Shown piece after piece: positions 1 to 8,074 of a stretch of DNA of 64,000 nt (positions are counted from its first letter, which is position 1; each line of letters starts with the position of its first letter). Under the pieces are notes generated by a model. It did not search any database. It was not told the DNA's origin and saw only the letters and a list, made by a program, of their open reading frames with translations. A program made the position numbers and the translations under genes. Source of the DNA: an uncultured Bacteroidales bacterium (GTDB taxonomy: Bacteria > Bacteroidota > Bacteroidia > Bacteroidales > UBA932); contig CAKUYQ010000015.1 in the NCBI GenBank assembly GCA_934717185.1, forward strand, positions 1-64,000, in the 5' to 3' direction.

Positions 1-86
1 GCGAAGATGAGCATACCGGAGTTTACTTAGGTAAATGAGGATATGCGAAACAAGCGTAACGCAGTAATTGCCCATTTATTTAATTT

Positions 87-2294
87 TTACAGAGGATCCA
101 CATCCAAAATAATAGTACTCCCCCCCCTAACCCCACTCAGCACATGGGCCAACTCTCGCTTTCCCTCTGCCAAATGATTGTTGCGGGCGAATTTAAGATA
201 GAAACATTTTATGTATTCCCCTCTTACTTTGTCTATTACAGGAGCAAAAGGGCCTGTAAGTTCAACGTATTGTATAGACTGCCTGTTGTTAGTTATAGTG
301 TTCTTTACATCTGCGCAAACAGTTGATAATTTTTCTTCATTTTTATGCCTTATAATAAGCTTTATCATTCTAACAAACGGGGCAAATCCAAACTCTTTTC
401 TCTCATTCAAAAGGTGTAGCATATAATCTTTAAACTTTCCCCCTATAATATTGGCGCTCTCTCCAAATTCCCTTACAAAGGTTTTGAACACAGGATGATC
501 CGCGCAAGAGGTTTGAATTACAAACTTTCCTTGTTTCTCGCGCCTGCCTGTTCTACCCATAATCTGCCTTAAAAGCTGCATGGCTCTCTCGTCTGCCCTA
601 AAGTCCTCCATTCCAACCATACTTTCCGCCTGCATTACAACCACCATGCTAAGGTGCGGAAAATCAAAGCCTTTACTAACCATCTGGGTCCCGACAAGAA
701 TCTTTATCTCGCCATTGGTAAAGGCATTAAGCGTCTCCTGCTGGTATTTTATGCTTTTGGCGGAATCTGCATCGTAGCGGGCAATCCTAACACCCGGAAA
801 CAACACAGCCAACTCCTCTTCAATCTTTTCGGTCCCGGTCCCGCGATAGATGAAATTGCTGCCGCCACATGCCTCGCATTTATGATTAAACACTTTGGTA
901 TATTCACAATGATGGCAGACTAAACTGTTTGTGGTTTTGTGGTAGCTTAGATGCACGTTACAATGAGGGCATACAGGCGAATGACCACAATCAAAGCACT
1001 CTATCTGAGGAGAATAGGAACGTCTGTTTCTAAAGAGCATTATCTGTCCGCCTGATTCTATCTCACGCTTCATAAGGTTAATAAGCTGCCGGCTGAAATT
1101 ACCAACCATCTGCTTTGTCTTACGAGCCTTAAGCGTATCTATGACAGTAATTTTTGGAGATGTAGCCCCATAGTAGGTCTCATTAAGTTCTACCAAAGCA
1201 TATTTGCTGGTATACACGTTATACAAGGTCTCCAAAGATGGCGTAGCAGAGCCTAATATTACATTGGCTTTATGCAGTTTAGCCAACATCAGTGCGGCAT
1301 CCCTCCCATTGTAACGCGGGTTTGGTTCTGTCTGCTTGTAACTGCTGTCGTGCTCCTCATCAACTATTATAAGTCCAAGATTACTGTATGGCAAAAACAG
1401 CGACGACCTTGTTCCCAATACCACAAGAGGTATATTCCCATTTCCGCCACCTAAGCCATTGTATTGCAATAGTTTCCATATAAAATGCTTGTTTGCAGGA
1501 GTCTGCTGTGAATGATATGCTACAACCCTCTTTCCAAACACCTTTTTAAGCCTCATCTGCAGTTGCCTGCTCAGCGAAATCTCCGGCACCATAAACAGCA
1601 CCTGCTTTCCCCGTTTAAGCGCATCAATGGCAAGATTAATGTAAATCTCTGTCTTACCGCTACCGGTAACACCATAAAGTAAAATCGGTTTTTTCTCTAT
1701 TTCACTCTTTATCTTTTTATATGCTATCTCTTGGCTTCCCGACAATATGTTCATTTTCAGATCATCTGTAGTCCCGGCCTCCTCTATGAACTTTTGCGGA
1801 GTCTTTTTGGCTTTTATATCCTCTTGCTTGAAATAGCTACCCGGATACGCCGCCTTTAAAATCTCTCCCGGAGTACACATATAATATTCGGCAAGCTGCA
1901 ACCAAAAAGAGATCTCATTTTTGCCTGCAGGTTGATATGGAAGCAACTCCGTAATCTCCTTAAACTCTCTTTCCGTCAGTGGCTCTGCAGAATCGTCTGC
2001 CTTTGACAGGCCTTCTACATTCTCACTCCTATCATTAGGCTTACTCCCGGGCTTTGATAACAACTGCAACTGAGAGTACGGTTTTATATCTGCAATAATC
2101 CCATTAACAGACTTTCCGCCAAAATCAACCTCAACCCAACTGCCTGTAGTGACAGACTGCAAAAATTTGTGAGGAATGATATACGTAGCAGCAGACTTGT
2201 ACTTTACAGGTACAATAATATCTGCCAAAAAGAAGCCTAAGCCTTCCTTTTGATCTACTGAGCTGTTACTCACCTCTATATGCTTATTATCCAT
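87..2294 (-). CDS. priA: Primosomal protein N' (replication restart helicase PriA)
   Basis: PriA is a 3'-to-5' superfamily 2 DNA helicase that recognises abandoned forks and D-loops and starts reloading of the replicative helicase. The 735-residue length is usual for the family. The Walker A motif GVTGSGKTE is at residues 208-216 and the Walker B DEEH at 312-315. Between about 430 and 475 there is a zinc-binding block with repeated CxxC pairs (CFDCGH, CPHC, CHHC, CEACGG), typical of PriA. The N-terminal 100 residues match the DNA 3'-end-binding domain position. The start follows an intergenic gap shared with the divergent tRNA-Phe. One copy of the 11-mer CTTCCCGACAA lies inside the gene at 1735. 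Identification is secure. Confidence 0.97.
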   Translation of the reverse strand: MDNKHIEVSNSSVDQKEGLGFFLADIIVPVKYKSAATYIIPHKFLQSVTTGSWVEVDFGGKSVNGIIADIKPYSQLQLLSKPGSKPNDRSENVEGLSKADDSAEPLTEREFKEITELLPYQPAGKNEISFWLQLAEYYMCTPGEILKAAYPGSYFKQEDIKAKKTPQKFIEEAGTTDDLKMNILSGSQEIAYKKIKSEIEKKPILLYGVTGSGKTEIYINLAIDALKRGKQVLFMVPEISLSRQLQMRLKKVFGKRVVAYHSQQTPANKHFIWKLLQYNGLGGGNGNIPLVVLGTRSSLFLPYSNLGLIIVDEEHDSSYKQTEPNPRYNGRDAALMLAKLHKANVILGSATPSLETLYNVYTSKYALVELNETYYGATSPKITVIDTLKARKTKQMVGNFSRQLINLMKREIESGGQIMLFRNRRSYSPQIECFDCGHSPVCPHCNVHLSYHKTTNSLVCHHCEYTKVFNHKCEACGGSNFIYRGTGTEKIEEELAVLFPGVRIARYDADSAKSIKYQQETLNAFTNGEIKILVGTQMVSKGFDFPHLSMVVVMQAESMVGMEDFRADERAMQLLRQIMGRTGRREKQGKFVIQTSCADHPVFKTFVREFGESANIIGGKFKDYMLHLLNERKEFGFAPFVRMIKLIIRHKNEEKLSTVCADVKNTITNNRQSIQYVELTGPFAPVIDKVRGEYIKCFYLKFARNNHLAEGKRELAHVLSGVRGGSTIILDVDPL

Positions 2295-2366
2295 ACCTAT
2301 CTGTGCTTTTTATGACTGCTTTGGAGTACAAAAATGAAAAAAAAAGATGAAAAATAGGGTAAAAAT

Positions 2367-2397
2367 TTTGGTAGTTTAAAAAATATGCCTACATTTG
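2367..2397 (+). promoter_or_regulatory. Bacteroidota-type promoter of tRNA-Phe
   Basis: A TTTG (-33 element, ending at 2370) is followed after 19 bases by TACATTTG (2390-2397), which fits the Bacteroidota housekeeping -7 consensus TAnnTTTG exactly. The tRNA begins 21 bases further on. Confidence 0.75.
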
Positions 2398-2417
2398 CAA
2401 TCCCAAAACGAAACAAC

Positions 2418-2490
2418 GGTGTCATAGCTCAGTTGGTAGAGCAAAGGACTGAAAATCCTTGTGTCCCCGGTTCGATTCCTGGTGACACCA
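2418..2490 (+). tRNA. tRNA-Phe (GAA anticodon)
   Basis: A 73-nt cloverleaf. The acceptor stem is GGTGTCA paired with TGACACC, with discriminator A. The D arm contains AGTTGGTAGAGC. The anticodon stem AAGGA/TCCTT encloses the loop CTGAAAA with anticodon GAA. The T arm is CCGGTTCGATTCCTGG-like with the conserved TTCGA. CCA is not encoded. A clean intrinsic terminator follows 23 bases downstream, so it is a single-gene unit. Confidence 0.97.
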
Positions 2491-2513
2491 CAAGAATCTC
2501 AAAAGTGGGTCAT

Positions 2514-2545
2514 AAAAAGAGTTGCATTGCTGCAACTCTTTTTTA
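2514..2545 (+). terminator. Intrinsic terminator after tRNA-Phe
   Basis: The stem AGAGTTGCA/TGCAACTCT with a 4-nt loop is extended by four A-T pairs and followed by a T run (2540-2545). Confidence 0.85.
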
Positions 2546-2624
2546 TTTCTGTTGGTATCAATATCATGGCCATGGCCGGCACATAGTGCAATTGTACCGG
2601 CATTTGTCGGGAAGCACGAAAGGA

Positions 2625-4814
2625 CTACCGGCTTCTTTGCGATTCTGCATGATAGTCATAAAGATTATCGCACTTTCCCCTAACCAATTCCCCTTTTGCG
2701 GTATTCGGATATTTCTGAGCCACCGTCCTGAAATTGCATAACATGTACTGTATATTGGCACCGGTCTCATCATCTGTAACTATCTCACAAGCAAGATCTG
2801 TAAGCTCTCTAACCTTTTTCATTGCCGCCTTTGTATATTCATCATTCTCCCAATCACGCTTTTCGCAGACCTCCCCCCAAAAACAGATAGCTCTGTAATA
2901 TTGTGTAAGTCCCCAACACAGATCAAACGAATTCTTAAGCCCAACAGCATATCGTACCATCAATTGTGCCCTTCTGTTCGGATCTGCCGTTAGACTGATG
3001 CTCCGTTCCAAAGAGTACATCTGCCTTGCAAAATCATATCTGAACTCTTTTCTCTGTTTTATCTCCTTCTGTTCAACGCTAAAAGGATCATATTCCATAT
3101 AAACATTAAGGTGATTCTTGTATTCCTTGCCAACTGCGCCCAAGTATCTCACCGCCTCCTCATACCGCATATTGCGCAAACATTGTGTACCTACAATATC
3201 ATTCAGATAATCACTGCCTGTATAGCCTCTGCTGTTTAAAAACCTGTCAAATTCGCTCTGCGGCTTACTAACTCTTTGAACATATTCAATGGCTCTGTTT
3301 ACCCCAATGCTGTCTATCATCTCAAAGAAATGATTCCGGTAGTCATAGCTGTTGAAATTGGCAGAATATCTGTAATCCTGCATAGTATATGTTCCTGTCA
3401 CCTTATATTCATAGTTACCATTCTCCTCAACCCAATCATATACATCCTGCTTATCTACAAGCCCCAACAGTCTGTTATCCGCCATATTTGCAAGTTGAAG
3501 CGCACGAGTTGTTTTCCCCACCTTAATCATACGAGGGCATACCTCCGCCAACAAGATTCTACGCATCATATCGTTCCAATAATAGTAGCTTTCGCATTTA
3601 ATCATTTTATAGCCAAGCGCTGTTTCATTGCGGACATTATCATCTACGCCGGCTTTGATTTTTGAGTCCAACCACTTCAATTGCCCAAACAGCCTCTTCT
3701 CATAAGAGGGGTTGTATGGCAACTGTTTTGCATCTAAATATATCCTGAACACCTTAACAGATTCATCTATATAATCAGATGATTTGTTCTTTTCTGCCAA
3801 GCCCAACAGATAGGAAGCTTTTGTTGTATTACCCCTCAGATCCTCCAAGAAAGCAGCTGTATAATACCACATTGCAGGATTATTGCTCCTGCCGCCGCGA
3901 GCCATTTTCAAGCATAGCTCACACAATTTTTTATACTCAAAAGTTGTCTCTGTCTTTTCTTCCCGACAAAACTCCTTATATGATTCTATCTCCCTTATAT
4001 ACGATTGCAATATCTCCTCTATCCCTTTGCTATTTGGAGCATGCTTACATATAAGTTCCAAAGCATCAACGACCGATAGTTCTTCCCCTGCCACACCGGC
4101 ACAGAAAAGAATAGATTGGAGATCACCTATTTGAGCAAAATGTTCAATAGCTTTTTTTGAGTGTTTGACACGAAATTCAGCACCTGCAATGTATGGATGA
4201 ATTAACTGCCGCATAAGATTACCCTCAGGCAAGCGAGACACCTCTGTTTCCCATAAATAAATACAATCCTCATATTTGGCTAATGAGAACAGTGCCCTAA
4301 CAGCCTGCAGGAGGTATCTGTCTCTAAGTCTGCTATCTTTCACAGACAATGACCTCTCTGCAATCTCCTCAATAGTCATCCTTGTACCAATCTTCATAGA
4401 GGGGTAATACCAGCGCGAATTACGTATAGAACGGATATACTCGTTGTTTTTTGCAAGAAGCAGAAAATTCAAAGCAGCAGTATCTCTCTTTGTAATCCAC
4501 TCCGCAAACCTGTTTTTATAAGAGATCTCTCTACTATCATAAATAGCCTCAAACTCCTCCAACGGCATTTTGTACACCACTTCATAAATCTCCTCCAACG
4601 GAATTGTTTTAGAGGTTAATTTTTGCCAGGCAATACAATTCTGCTCCACACCTGGATTGTAGGCATCAATAGTTGATGTTGGTTTGCGGGTGTTGTCGTA
4701 AACTCTGTACATGTAATATCCGCCAGGCGTGTACCAAGGGTCCCAGCAGGCAAACAGGTCATTAACTAAAAGTAATGAAACAAGACTAATTAATAAGTAT
4801 TTGAGAGATCTCAT
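2625..4814 (-). CDS. Exported repeat-containing protein of unknown function
   Basis: A 729-residue protein that I do not recognise beyond being Bacteroidota-like. The first 22 residues (basic MRSLK, then a Leu/Val-rich core ending LFAC) look like a signal peptide; the Cys at about 23 could be a lipidation site but the box is poor. The rest is almost all helical and aromatic-rich, with spaced A/L/Y patterns such as LYLWETEV-like and YLGAVGKEYKN segments that suggest TPR-like or alpha-solenoid repeats. It probably serves as a periplasmic or surface scaffold. The start overlaps the 3' end of the preceding lipoprotein gene by 29 bases, so the two are probably co-transcribed and translationally coupled. 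A copy of the 11-mer TTGTCGGGAAG lies 11-21 bases past the stop codon. Confidence 0.7.
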   Translation of the reverse strand: MRSLKYLLISLVSLLLVNDLFACWDPWYTPGGYYMYRVYDNTRKPTSTIDAYNPGVEQNCIAWQKLTSKTIPLEEIYEVVYKMPLEEFEAIYDSREISYKNRFAEWITKRDTAALNFLLLAKNNEYIRSIRNSRWYYPSMKIGTRMTIEEIAERSLSVKDSRLRDRYLLQAVRALFSLAKYEDCIYLWETEVSRLPEGNLMRQLIHPYIAGAEFRVKHSKKAIEHFAQIGDLQSILFCAGVAGEELSVVDALELICKHAPNSKGIEEILQSYIREIESYKEFCREEKTETTFEYKKLCELCLKMARGGRSNNPAMWYYTAAFLEDLRGNTTKASYLLGLAEKNKSSDYIDESVKVFRIYLDAKQLPYNPSYEKRLFGQLKWLDSKIKAGVDDNVRNETALGYKMIKCESYYYWNDMMRRILLAEVCPRMIKVGKTTRALQLANMADNRLLGLVDKQDVYDWVEENGNYEYKVTGTYTMQDYRYSANFNSYDYRNHFFEMIDSIGVNRAIEYVQRVSKPQSEFDRFLNSRGYTGSDYLNDIVGTQCLRNMRYEEAVRYLGAVGKEYKNHLNVYMEYDPFSVEQKEIKQRKEFRYDFARQMYSLERSISLTADPNRRAQLMVRYAVGLKNSFDLCWGLTQYYRAICFWGEVCEKRDWENDEYTKAAMKKVRELTDLACEIVTDDETGANIQYMLCNFRTVAQKYPNTAKGELVRGKCDNLYDYHAESQRSR

Positions 4815-5772
4815 CGTTAGTATAGTTTTTAAGTTGTAGACTATCTAAATGAAAAAGAATGTTTCCGTTTGCAGGTTTTCCTAAATTTTTCTCAGCAAGC
4901 TTCTTAACAGCAAGGATTTCGGCCGATGTAGGCCTTTCATATCTTATATACACATTGTTTGCCTTTGGCACAGCACTGCTCTCCACACTATCTGCAGTAT
5001 TTGTTGGGATAATAGATACAAACTTATTATTTTCAAATTTCACTCCCCACCCGAAAACAGGGAAAGCATAACTAAGCGTCAACGGATATTTTTTTGATTT
5101 GACATAAGGCTTTACATCATCAATATCCAAAATAGAGTTGCGGGTATCCGGATTTTTCAACGCTCCGGTATTATAGAGCATAAGCACGCCTCTGTCTGCA
5201 CAGGGGGCTGTCTCCTGCAATTGATGCAGCCTGACAGTTATACTTAGGGCAATATCCTTTGAGTTTAAGGTGTCTTTTACCATTTTGCAGAGTTGATTAT
5301 AACTCTCTTTTGTAGTTTTTGTCCAGTCACAATCCAATTGGACCTCACTGATGTTGCCGCACTCGTTATAGGAGGCCATAGCCAATAGCCGCTCTACAAT
5401 GAGCGCAGCATATTCTTCCTCTTTACCTGCCATTGCCCTTAGAGCATCCGTTGTGATATATGTAACTGGAACAATATCAATGTTCTTTGGGACAGCAGAT
5501 ACAAATTTGGTTGTAGCAATAGGAGCTATATCCGTCTCCCCTGTTGCATAATTTTGTTCCGTGGCCACATCAAACATCCGCAGATAGATACGGTTTATAT
5601 CATGTTTTTGTAAAAAAGCTATATCCGCAGAATCAACTTTAAAAGTTGTCTTCCAATAGTAGATGGAGTTGTATTTAGATCTACTCTCTCCATGAGAGTT
5701 CTCTTTACCTGTACAATTGGTCATTGTCACAATTGTAACCGCAAATAATAATGTTTTAAGTAAATATCTCAT
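4786..5772 (-). CDS. Putative lipoprotein with a TIM-barrel-like pattern
   Basis: About 328 residues from the start used here. That start is the ATG at 5772, chosen because a lysine-bearing signal peptide (MRYLLKTLLF) begins there and ends in a lipobox-like MTNC, giving an outer- or inner-membrane lipoprotein. After the Cys comes a polar linker, then a mature part with strand-helix alternation. Motifs such as INRIYLRMFDV near the start and VQLDCDWT in the middle resemble a glycosidase-type (beta/alpha) barrel, but I see no definite catalytic pair. It overlaps the 729-residue gene downstream, which suggests one functional unit. A longer start at 5799 is possible but would put nine residues before the signal peptide. 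The function is unknown. Confidence 0.7.
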   Translation of the reverse strand: MRYLLKTLLFAVTIVTMTNCTGKENSHGESRSKYNSIYYWKTTFKVDSADIAFLQKHDINRIYLRMFDVATEQNYATGETDIAPIATTKFVSAVPKNIDIVPVTYITTDALRAMAGKEEEYAALIVERLLAMASYNECGNISEVQLDCDWTKTTKESYNQLCKMVKDTLNSKDIALSITVRLHQLQETAPCADRGVLMLYNTGALKNPDTRNSILDIDDVKPYVKSKKYPLTLSYAFPVFGWGVKFENNKFVSIIPTNTADSVESSAVPKANNVYIRYERPTSAEILAVKKLAEKNLGKPANGNILFHLDSLQLKNYTNDEISQILIN

Positions 5773-5815
5773 ATATTGGCAAGTATTTTCCTGCAACAAA
5801 TTTCATAAAAAGAAA

Positions 5816-5850
5816 TCGTACAGACGAGCAATTTTAGCACAACTGTACGA
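5816..5850 (-). terminator. Intrinsic terminator downstream of the glycosidase-like gene
   Basis: The stem TCGTACAG/CTGTACGA has a 19-nt loop and is followed on the minus strand by a T-rich stretch. It separates the LytTR pair from the lipoprotein pair. Confidence 0.6.
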
Positions 5851-5887
5851 AACCTTTTTTCGGATGTATGAAATCTCTCTTACCGTA

Positions 5888-6823
5888 TCATTTCAGACTA
5901 TCACTATCGTTCTCTCTATCTTTTTTTCTCCAGACAATGTAACTTGTATTTTTAGGCATTCTTCTGCGCCCTGTATAGTAATTATCCTCACCAAACTCAT
6001 GTACAACGCCCTCCTCATCTACAGCCCAGCCGTAAGCAGATGAACCAACAATATATACAGCTTGGTCCACGCCCAAATCTACCAAAGCCTGAGCAAAATC
6101 GTGGAATGACTCCATACTGCCGGTTTCTACCATACAAATTTCCCCCTTACGATCACATATACCCCTTCTTATAGATTTACCTTTCGGTTCATTTTCTATT
6201 ACACAGCCATCCTTTACCAAAGGATACTGCCTAAAGAAATAGCCGCCTTTCTCCGTTGCCTCCTCAAAGAGCGATGTGTTGTCAGCCACACCAATAGTTA
6301 CCTTCCCGGCTATAGACGCACAAAAGCCCTTCTTTGACAATCCCCACGCTTTTGGTTCCCCATTTAACACAAATGCTCCTACAATACCTCCGTTATCTGC
6401 CCTTACATCCGCAGCCTGTGCAGCATATACCACATTCGTATCTGCCTTATCCATTCGGCCAATATGCAACGACATACAGGCATTGTGCGGAATGTATATT
6501 CTCAGCGGAATATCATTTATCAAGGTATCTCTAATCTCTGTAAATCCCGGAGTTAGCAGATCAACCTCTCTCCCTATCCACTGCTGCTTTATCGGTTGTG
6601 GCTCTTTTACAGGCTCAAATAGAGCAGGCTCAGGTTGTCTCATTCCACTATCATTCTCCTTATGTTCCTTACGTCCTGCAATAAGCAGAATGATTATACC
6701 TATTATGATAACCACTAAAACAGAGAGGACGATAATCCACATATTACGCGGCGTAGGATTCTCTCCCCCTCCTTCACCAATAATGCGAATCTGGTCATCT
6801 CTTATATCCCTAAGCTCTTTCAT
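5888..6823 (-). CDS. Membrane-anchored phosphodiester glycosidase-like protein (NAGPA-type domain)
   Basis: A 311-residue protein. A short N-terminal cytoplasmic part of about 28 residues is followed by one transmembrane helix (about residues 29-50, WIIVLSVLVVIIIGIIILLI) and then an extracytoplasmic domain. That domain shows the layout of the phosphodiester N-acetylglucosaminidase (NAGPA) family: DVRADNGGIVGAFVLNG in the middle, a GxxxF-type core, and a C-terminal block with FAQALVDLGVDQAVYIVGSSAYGW. I infer that it acts on a cell-surface phosphodiester-linked sugar; the substrate is unknown. Its start overlaps the LytTR gene by 4 bases and the strong Shine-Dalgarno GGAGGTG lies inside that gene, which indicates translational coupling. 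The family call is moderate. Confidence 0.65.
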   Translation of the reverse strand: MKELRDIRDDQIRIIGEGGGENPTPRNMWIIVLSVLVVIIIGIIILLIAGRKEHKENDSGMRQPEPALFEPVKEPQPIKQQWIGREVDLLTPGFTEIRDTLINDIPLRIYIPHNACMSLHIGRMDKADTNVVYAAQAADVRADNGGIVGAFVLNGEPKAWGLSKKGFCASIAGKVTIGVADNTSLFEEATEKGGYFFRQYPLVKDGCVIENEPKGKSIRRGICDRKGEICMVETGSMESFHDFAQALVDLGVDQAVYIVGSSAYGWAVDEEGVVHEFGEDNYYTGRRRMPKNTSYIVWRKKDRENDSDSLK

Positions 6824-7185
6824 AATTTCACCTCCTTTTCCAATAGCTCCTTCAACTGCTTCAAAGCCTCTTTGGATGCAGTGACAGTATGATTGAATGA
6901 TGCCACATCCGAGAGTGTCAGTTTCTGTTTGGGAATGTTTATGTAGTAGATGTAGGAGCGGTTAATGATTAGGCTTTTACCAATGCGAATGAAGATATTG
7001 CCCTCACTTCCAAGTTGGGTTGAGATCATCTTTTCAATCTGCCCCAACTGGTAGGAGAGCATACGCACCTCGTTGTCTGTCTGCACAAGCGTGGAATAGT
7101 TGCCGTCCGACGCAATGTAGACGATTCTTTCCGCCGCTATCCTAACTAAATCAATAGAGGTTGATATGACCAAATGTTTCTTCAT
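6820..7185 (-). CDS. LytTR-type DNA-binding regulator without receiver domain
   Basis: A stand-alone LytTR domain of about 121 residues. The pattern IDLVRIAAERIVYIASDGNYSTL, then LGQIEKMI and FIRIGKSLIINRSYI is the classical LytTR fold (beta strands followed by the DNA-contacting loop 'F.R..KS.IINR'). There is no receiver or sensor domain, so any signal must reach it from a partner; the overlapping membrane protein downstream is the obvious candidate. I use the second ATG (7185), which begins MKKHLVIST; the upstream one at 7206 would add seven residues. The leader is about 200 nt from a likely -7 box at 7408-7415. Confidence 0.85.
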   Translation of the reverse strand: MKKHLVISTSIDLVRIAAERIVYIASDGNYSTLVQTDNEVRMLSYQLGQIEKMISTQLGSEGNIFIRIGKSLIINRSYIYYINIPKQKLTLSDVASFNHTVTASKEALKQLKELLEKEVKL

Positions 7186-7382
7186 CCCACTGTTTTTCAA
7201 TGGCAAATATATGCAGCTTTATCCACTTGTCAAAGCCACCCCTGCCGGCAATGTATGAAACCGCCTTCTCAGTGTACAAAATGATGGTATGGCCTTTTTT
7301 CCTTCAATTGGACCAAGTTGTACATGAGTTTGAAAAAATTAGAAATATTCTCTTAGTTATAAAATATTGATATATGTAATCG

Positions 7383-7416
7383 GTAACTTTGCCTTCCCCG
7401 AAAATAGCAAAGTTAC
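7383..7416. promoter_or_regulatory. Inverted repeat containing two opposed -7 boxes
   Basis: GTAACTTTGC (7383-7392) and GCAAAGTTAC (7407-7416) form a perfect 10-bp inverted repeat. Each arm contains TAACTTTG, a match to TAnnTTTG. The right arm faces the LytTR operon; the left arm faces the antitoxin gene. It could be a divergent promoter or a regulator site. Confidence 0.5.
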
Positions 7417-7438
7417 ACCCCCCAAAAAAAAGAAAAAA

Positions 7439-7487
7439 AAGCATTCATAACTTTGTAAAAAGAAAAGGACAAAGAAATGAATGCTTT
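7439..7487. promoter_or_regulatory. Inverted repeat flanking the antitoxin promoter and start
   Basis: AAGCATTCAT (7439-7448) and ATGAATGCTT (7477-7486) form a perfect 10-bp inverted repeat, 11 bp with the next pair. A -7 box TAACTTTG (7448-7455) lies between the arms and the right arm overlaps the antitoxin start codon. This suits an autoregulatory operator of a toxin-antitoxin operon. Confidence 0.45.
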
Positions 7488-7720
7488 CGGACACACGAGC
7501 GCCATTACCAGAAGTGGACATCTTGGCTTATTCCCCGGAAACCGTAGTACGCGAAAGACGCATACCATTTGAAATAAAAGCGTCAAGCAAGGAGCAGATC
7601 AACAAAGAGGCATGGGCTGCATTCCTTGAAATGAAAGGTCAAGCTACTGCAACCGGAGCACAAGACATGAATCTAAAAGAGATCAACGCAGAAATACAAC
7701 AGGCTCGCAATGAAAGATAA
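7481..7720 (+). CDS. Orphan antitoxin of a PIN-toxin module
   Basis: A 79-residue protein. The second half, with IPFEIKASSKEQINKEAWAA and a C-terminal EINAEIQQAR, resembles the small antitoxins that precede COG1569-type PIN toxins in Bacteroidota. This match is from memory and moderate. The gene ends where a toxin start codon (ATG at 7710) overlaps it, the normal arrangement for such pairs, but the toxin behind it is reduced to a stub (see 7710-7822). The first 20 residues fit the family poorly, so the N-terminus may also have been altered or the real start may lie further in. If expressed, it has no intact cognate toxin in this window. Confidence 0.6.
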   Translation: MLSDTRAPLPEVDILAYSPETVVRERRIPFEIKASSKEQINKEAWAAFLEMKGQATATGAQDMNLKEINAEIQQARNER

Positions 7721-7822
7721 AATGAAATTGCTCTTTCCAAAGAAGACTCCTATTTTGTAACAGGCAACATAAAGCATTTTCCTTCTAAGACATTCGTTGT
7801 CACACCGGCTGAAATGGTGATA
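7710..7822 (+). pseudogene. PIN-domain toxin remnant, copy 1
   Basis: An ATG at 7710 opens a frame beginning MKDK, as in COG1569 PIN toxins, but it stops after 16 codons. In another frame from 7721 the DNA encodes the toxin C-terminus: EIALSKEDSYF, then VTGNIKHFP and FVVTPAEMV. The catalytic N-terminal and central parts are missing. By my count this 99-bp stretch differs from copy 2 at only 8 positions, without gaps. Confidence 0.75.
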
Positions 7823-8074
7823 TTTTGGGTTTGTGAATCTGCTAATTGTGAGCAAAAAGTTCACTCAATTAATGTGATAAAGGAACTTTTTATAGGTGCT
7901 TTTTTGAGGTTGTAAAGTGACCTTCCCTGAATTTGGTGGTTTTTCTGCAGGGAAAGACACTTCCGTACAAACTTACTACACTTTTGAAAATATGTAGTAG
8001 TCTCGTACATAAACTGAAAAGCCGCCATCAACATTCTTTATAGGGTGCAAATGGCGGCTTTATATTATAGGCTA
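7823..8074. other. Intergenic region between PIN remnant and higA
   Basis: Apart from the terminator at 8018-8061 I see no gene here. The frame of the PIN tail runs on in unrelated sequence up to about 7914 and then stops. Confidence 0.5.
8018..8061 (-). terminator. Intrinsic terminator after higA
   Basis: AAAGCCGCCAT pairs with ATGGCGGCTTT around a 22-nt loop, with a T-rich tail on the minus strand. It lies just past the higA stop. Confidence 0.7.

Noticed and set aside
1..86. Short open frame ending at base 38 (EDEHTGVYLGK then stop) and a weak nested hairpin
   Set aside because: The frame is cut by the window start and too short to assign; the hairpin GCATA/TATGC with TTTAC/GTAAA inside has no T run. 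It may be the end of a neighbouring gene, but I cannot support a call.
2385..2741. Open frame across tRNA-Phe and its terminator
   Set aside because: It runs through a tRNA gene and a terminator, so it is a chance frame.
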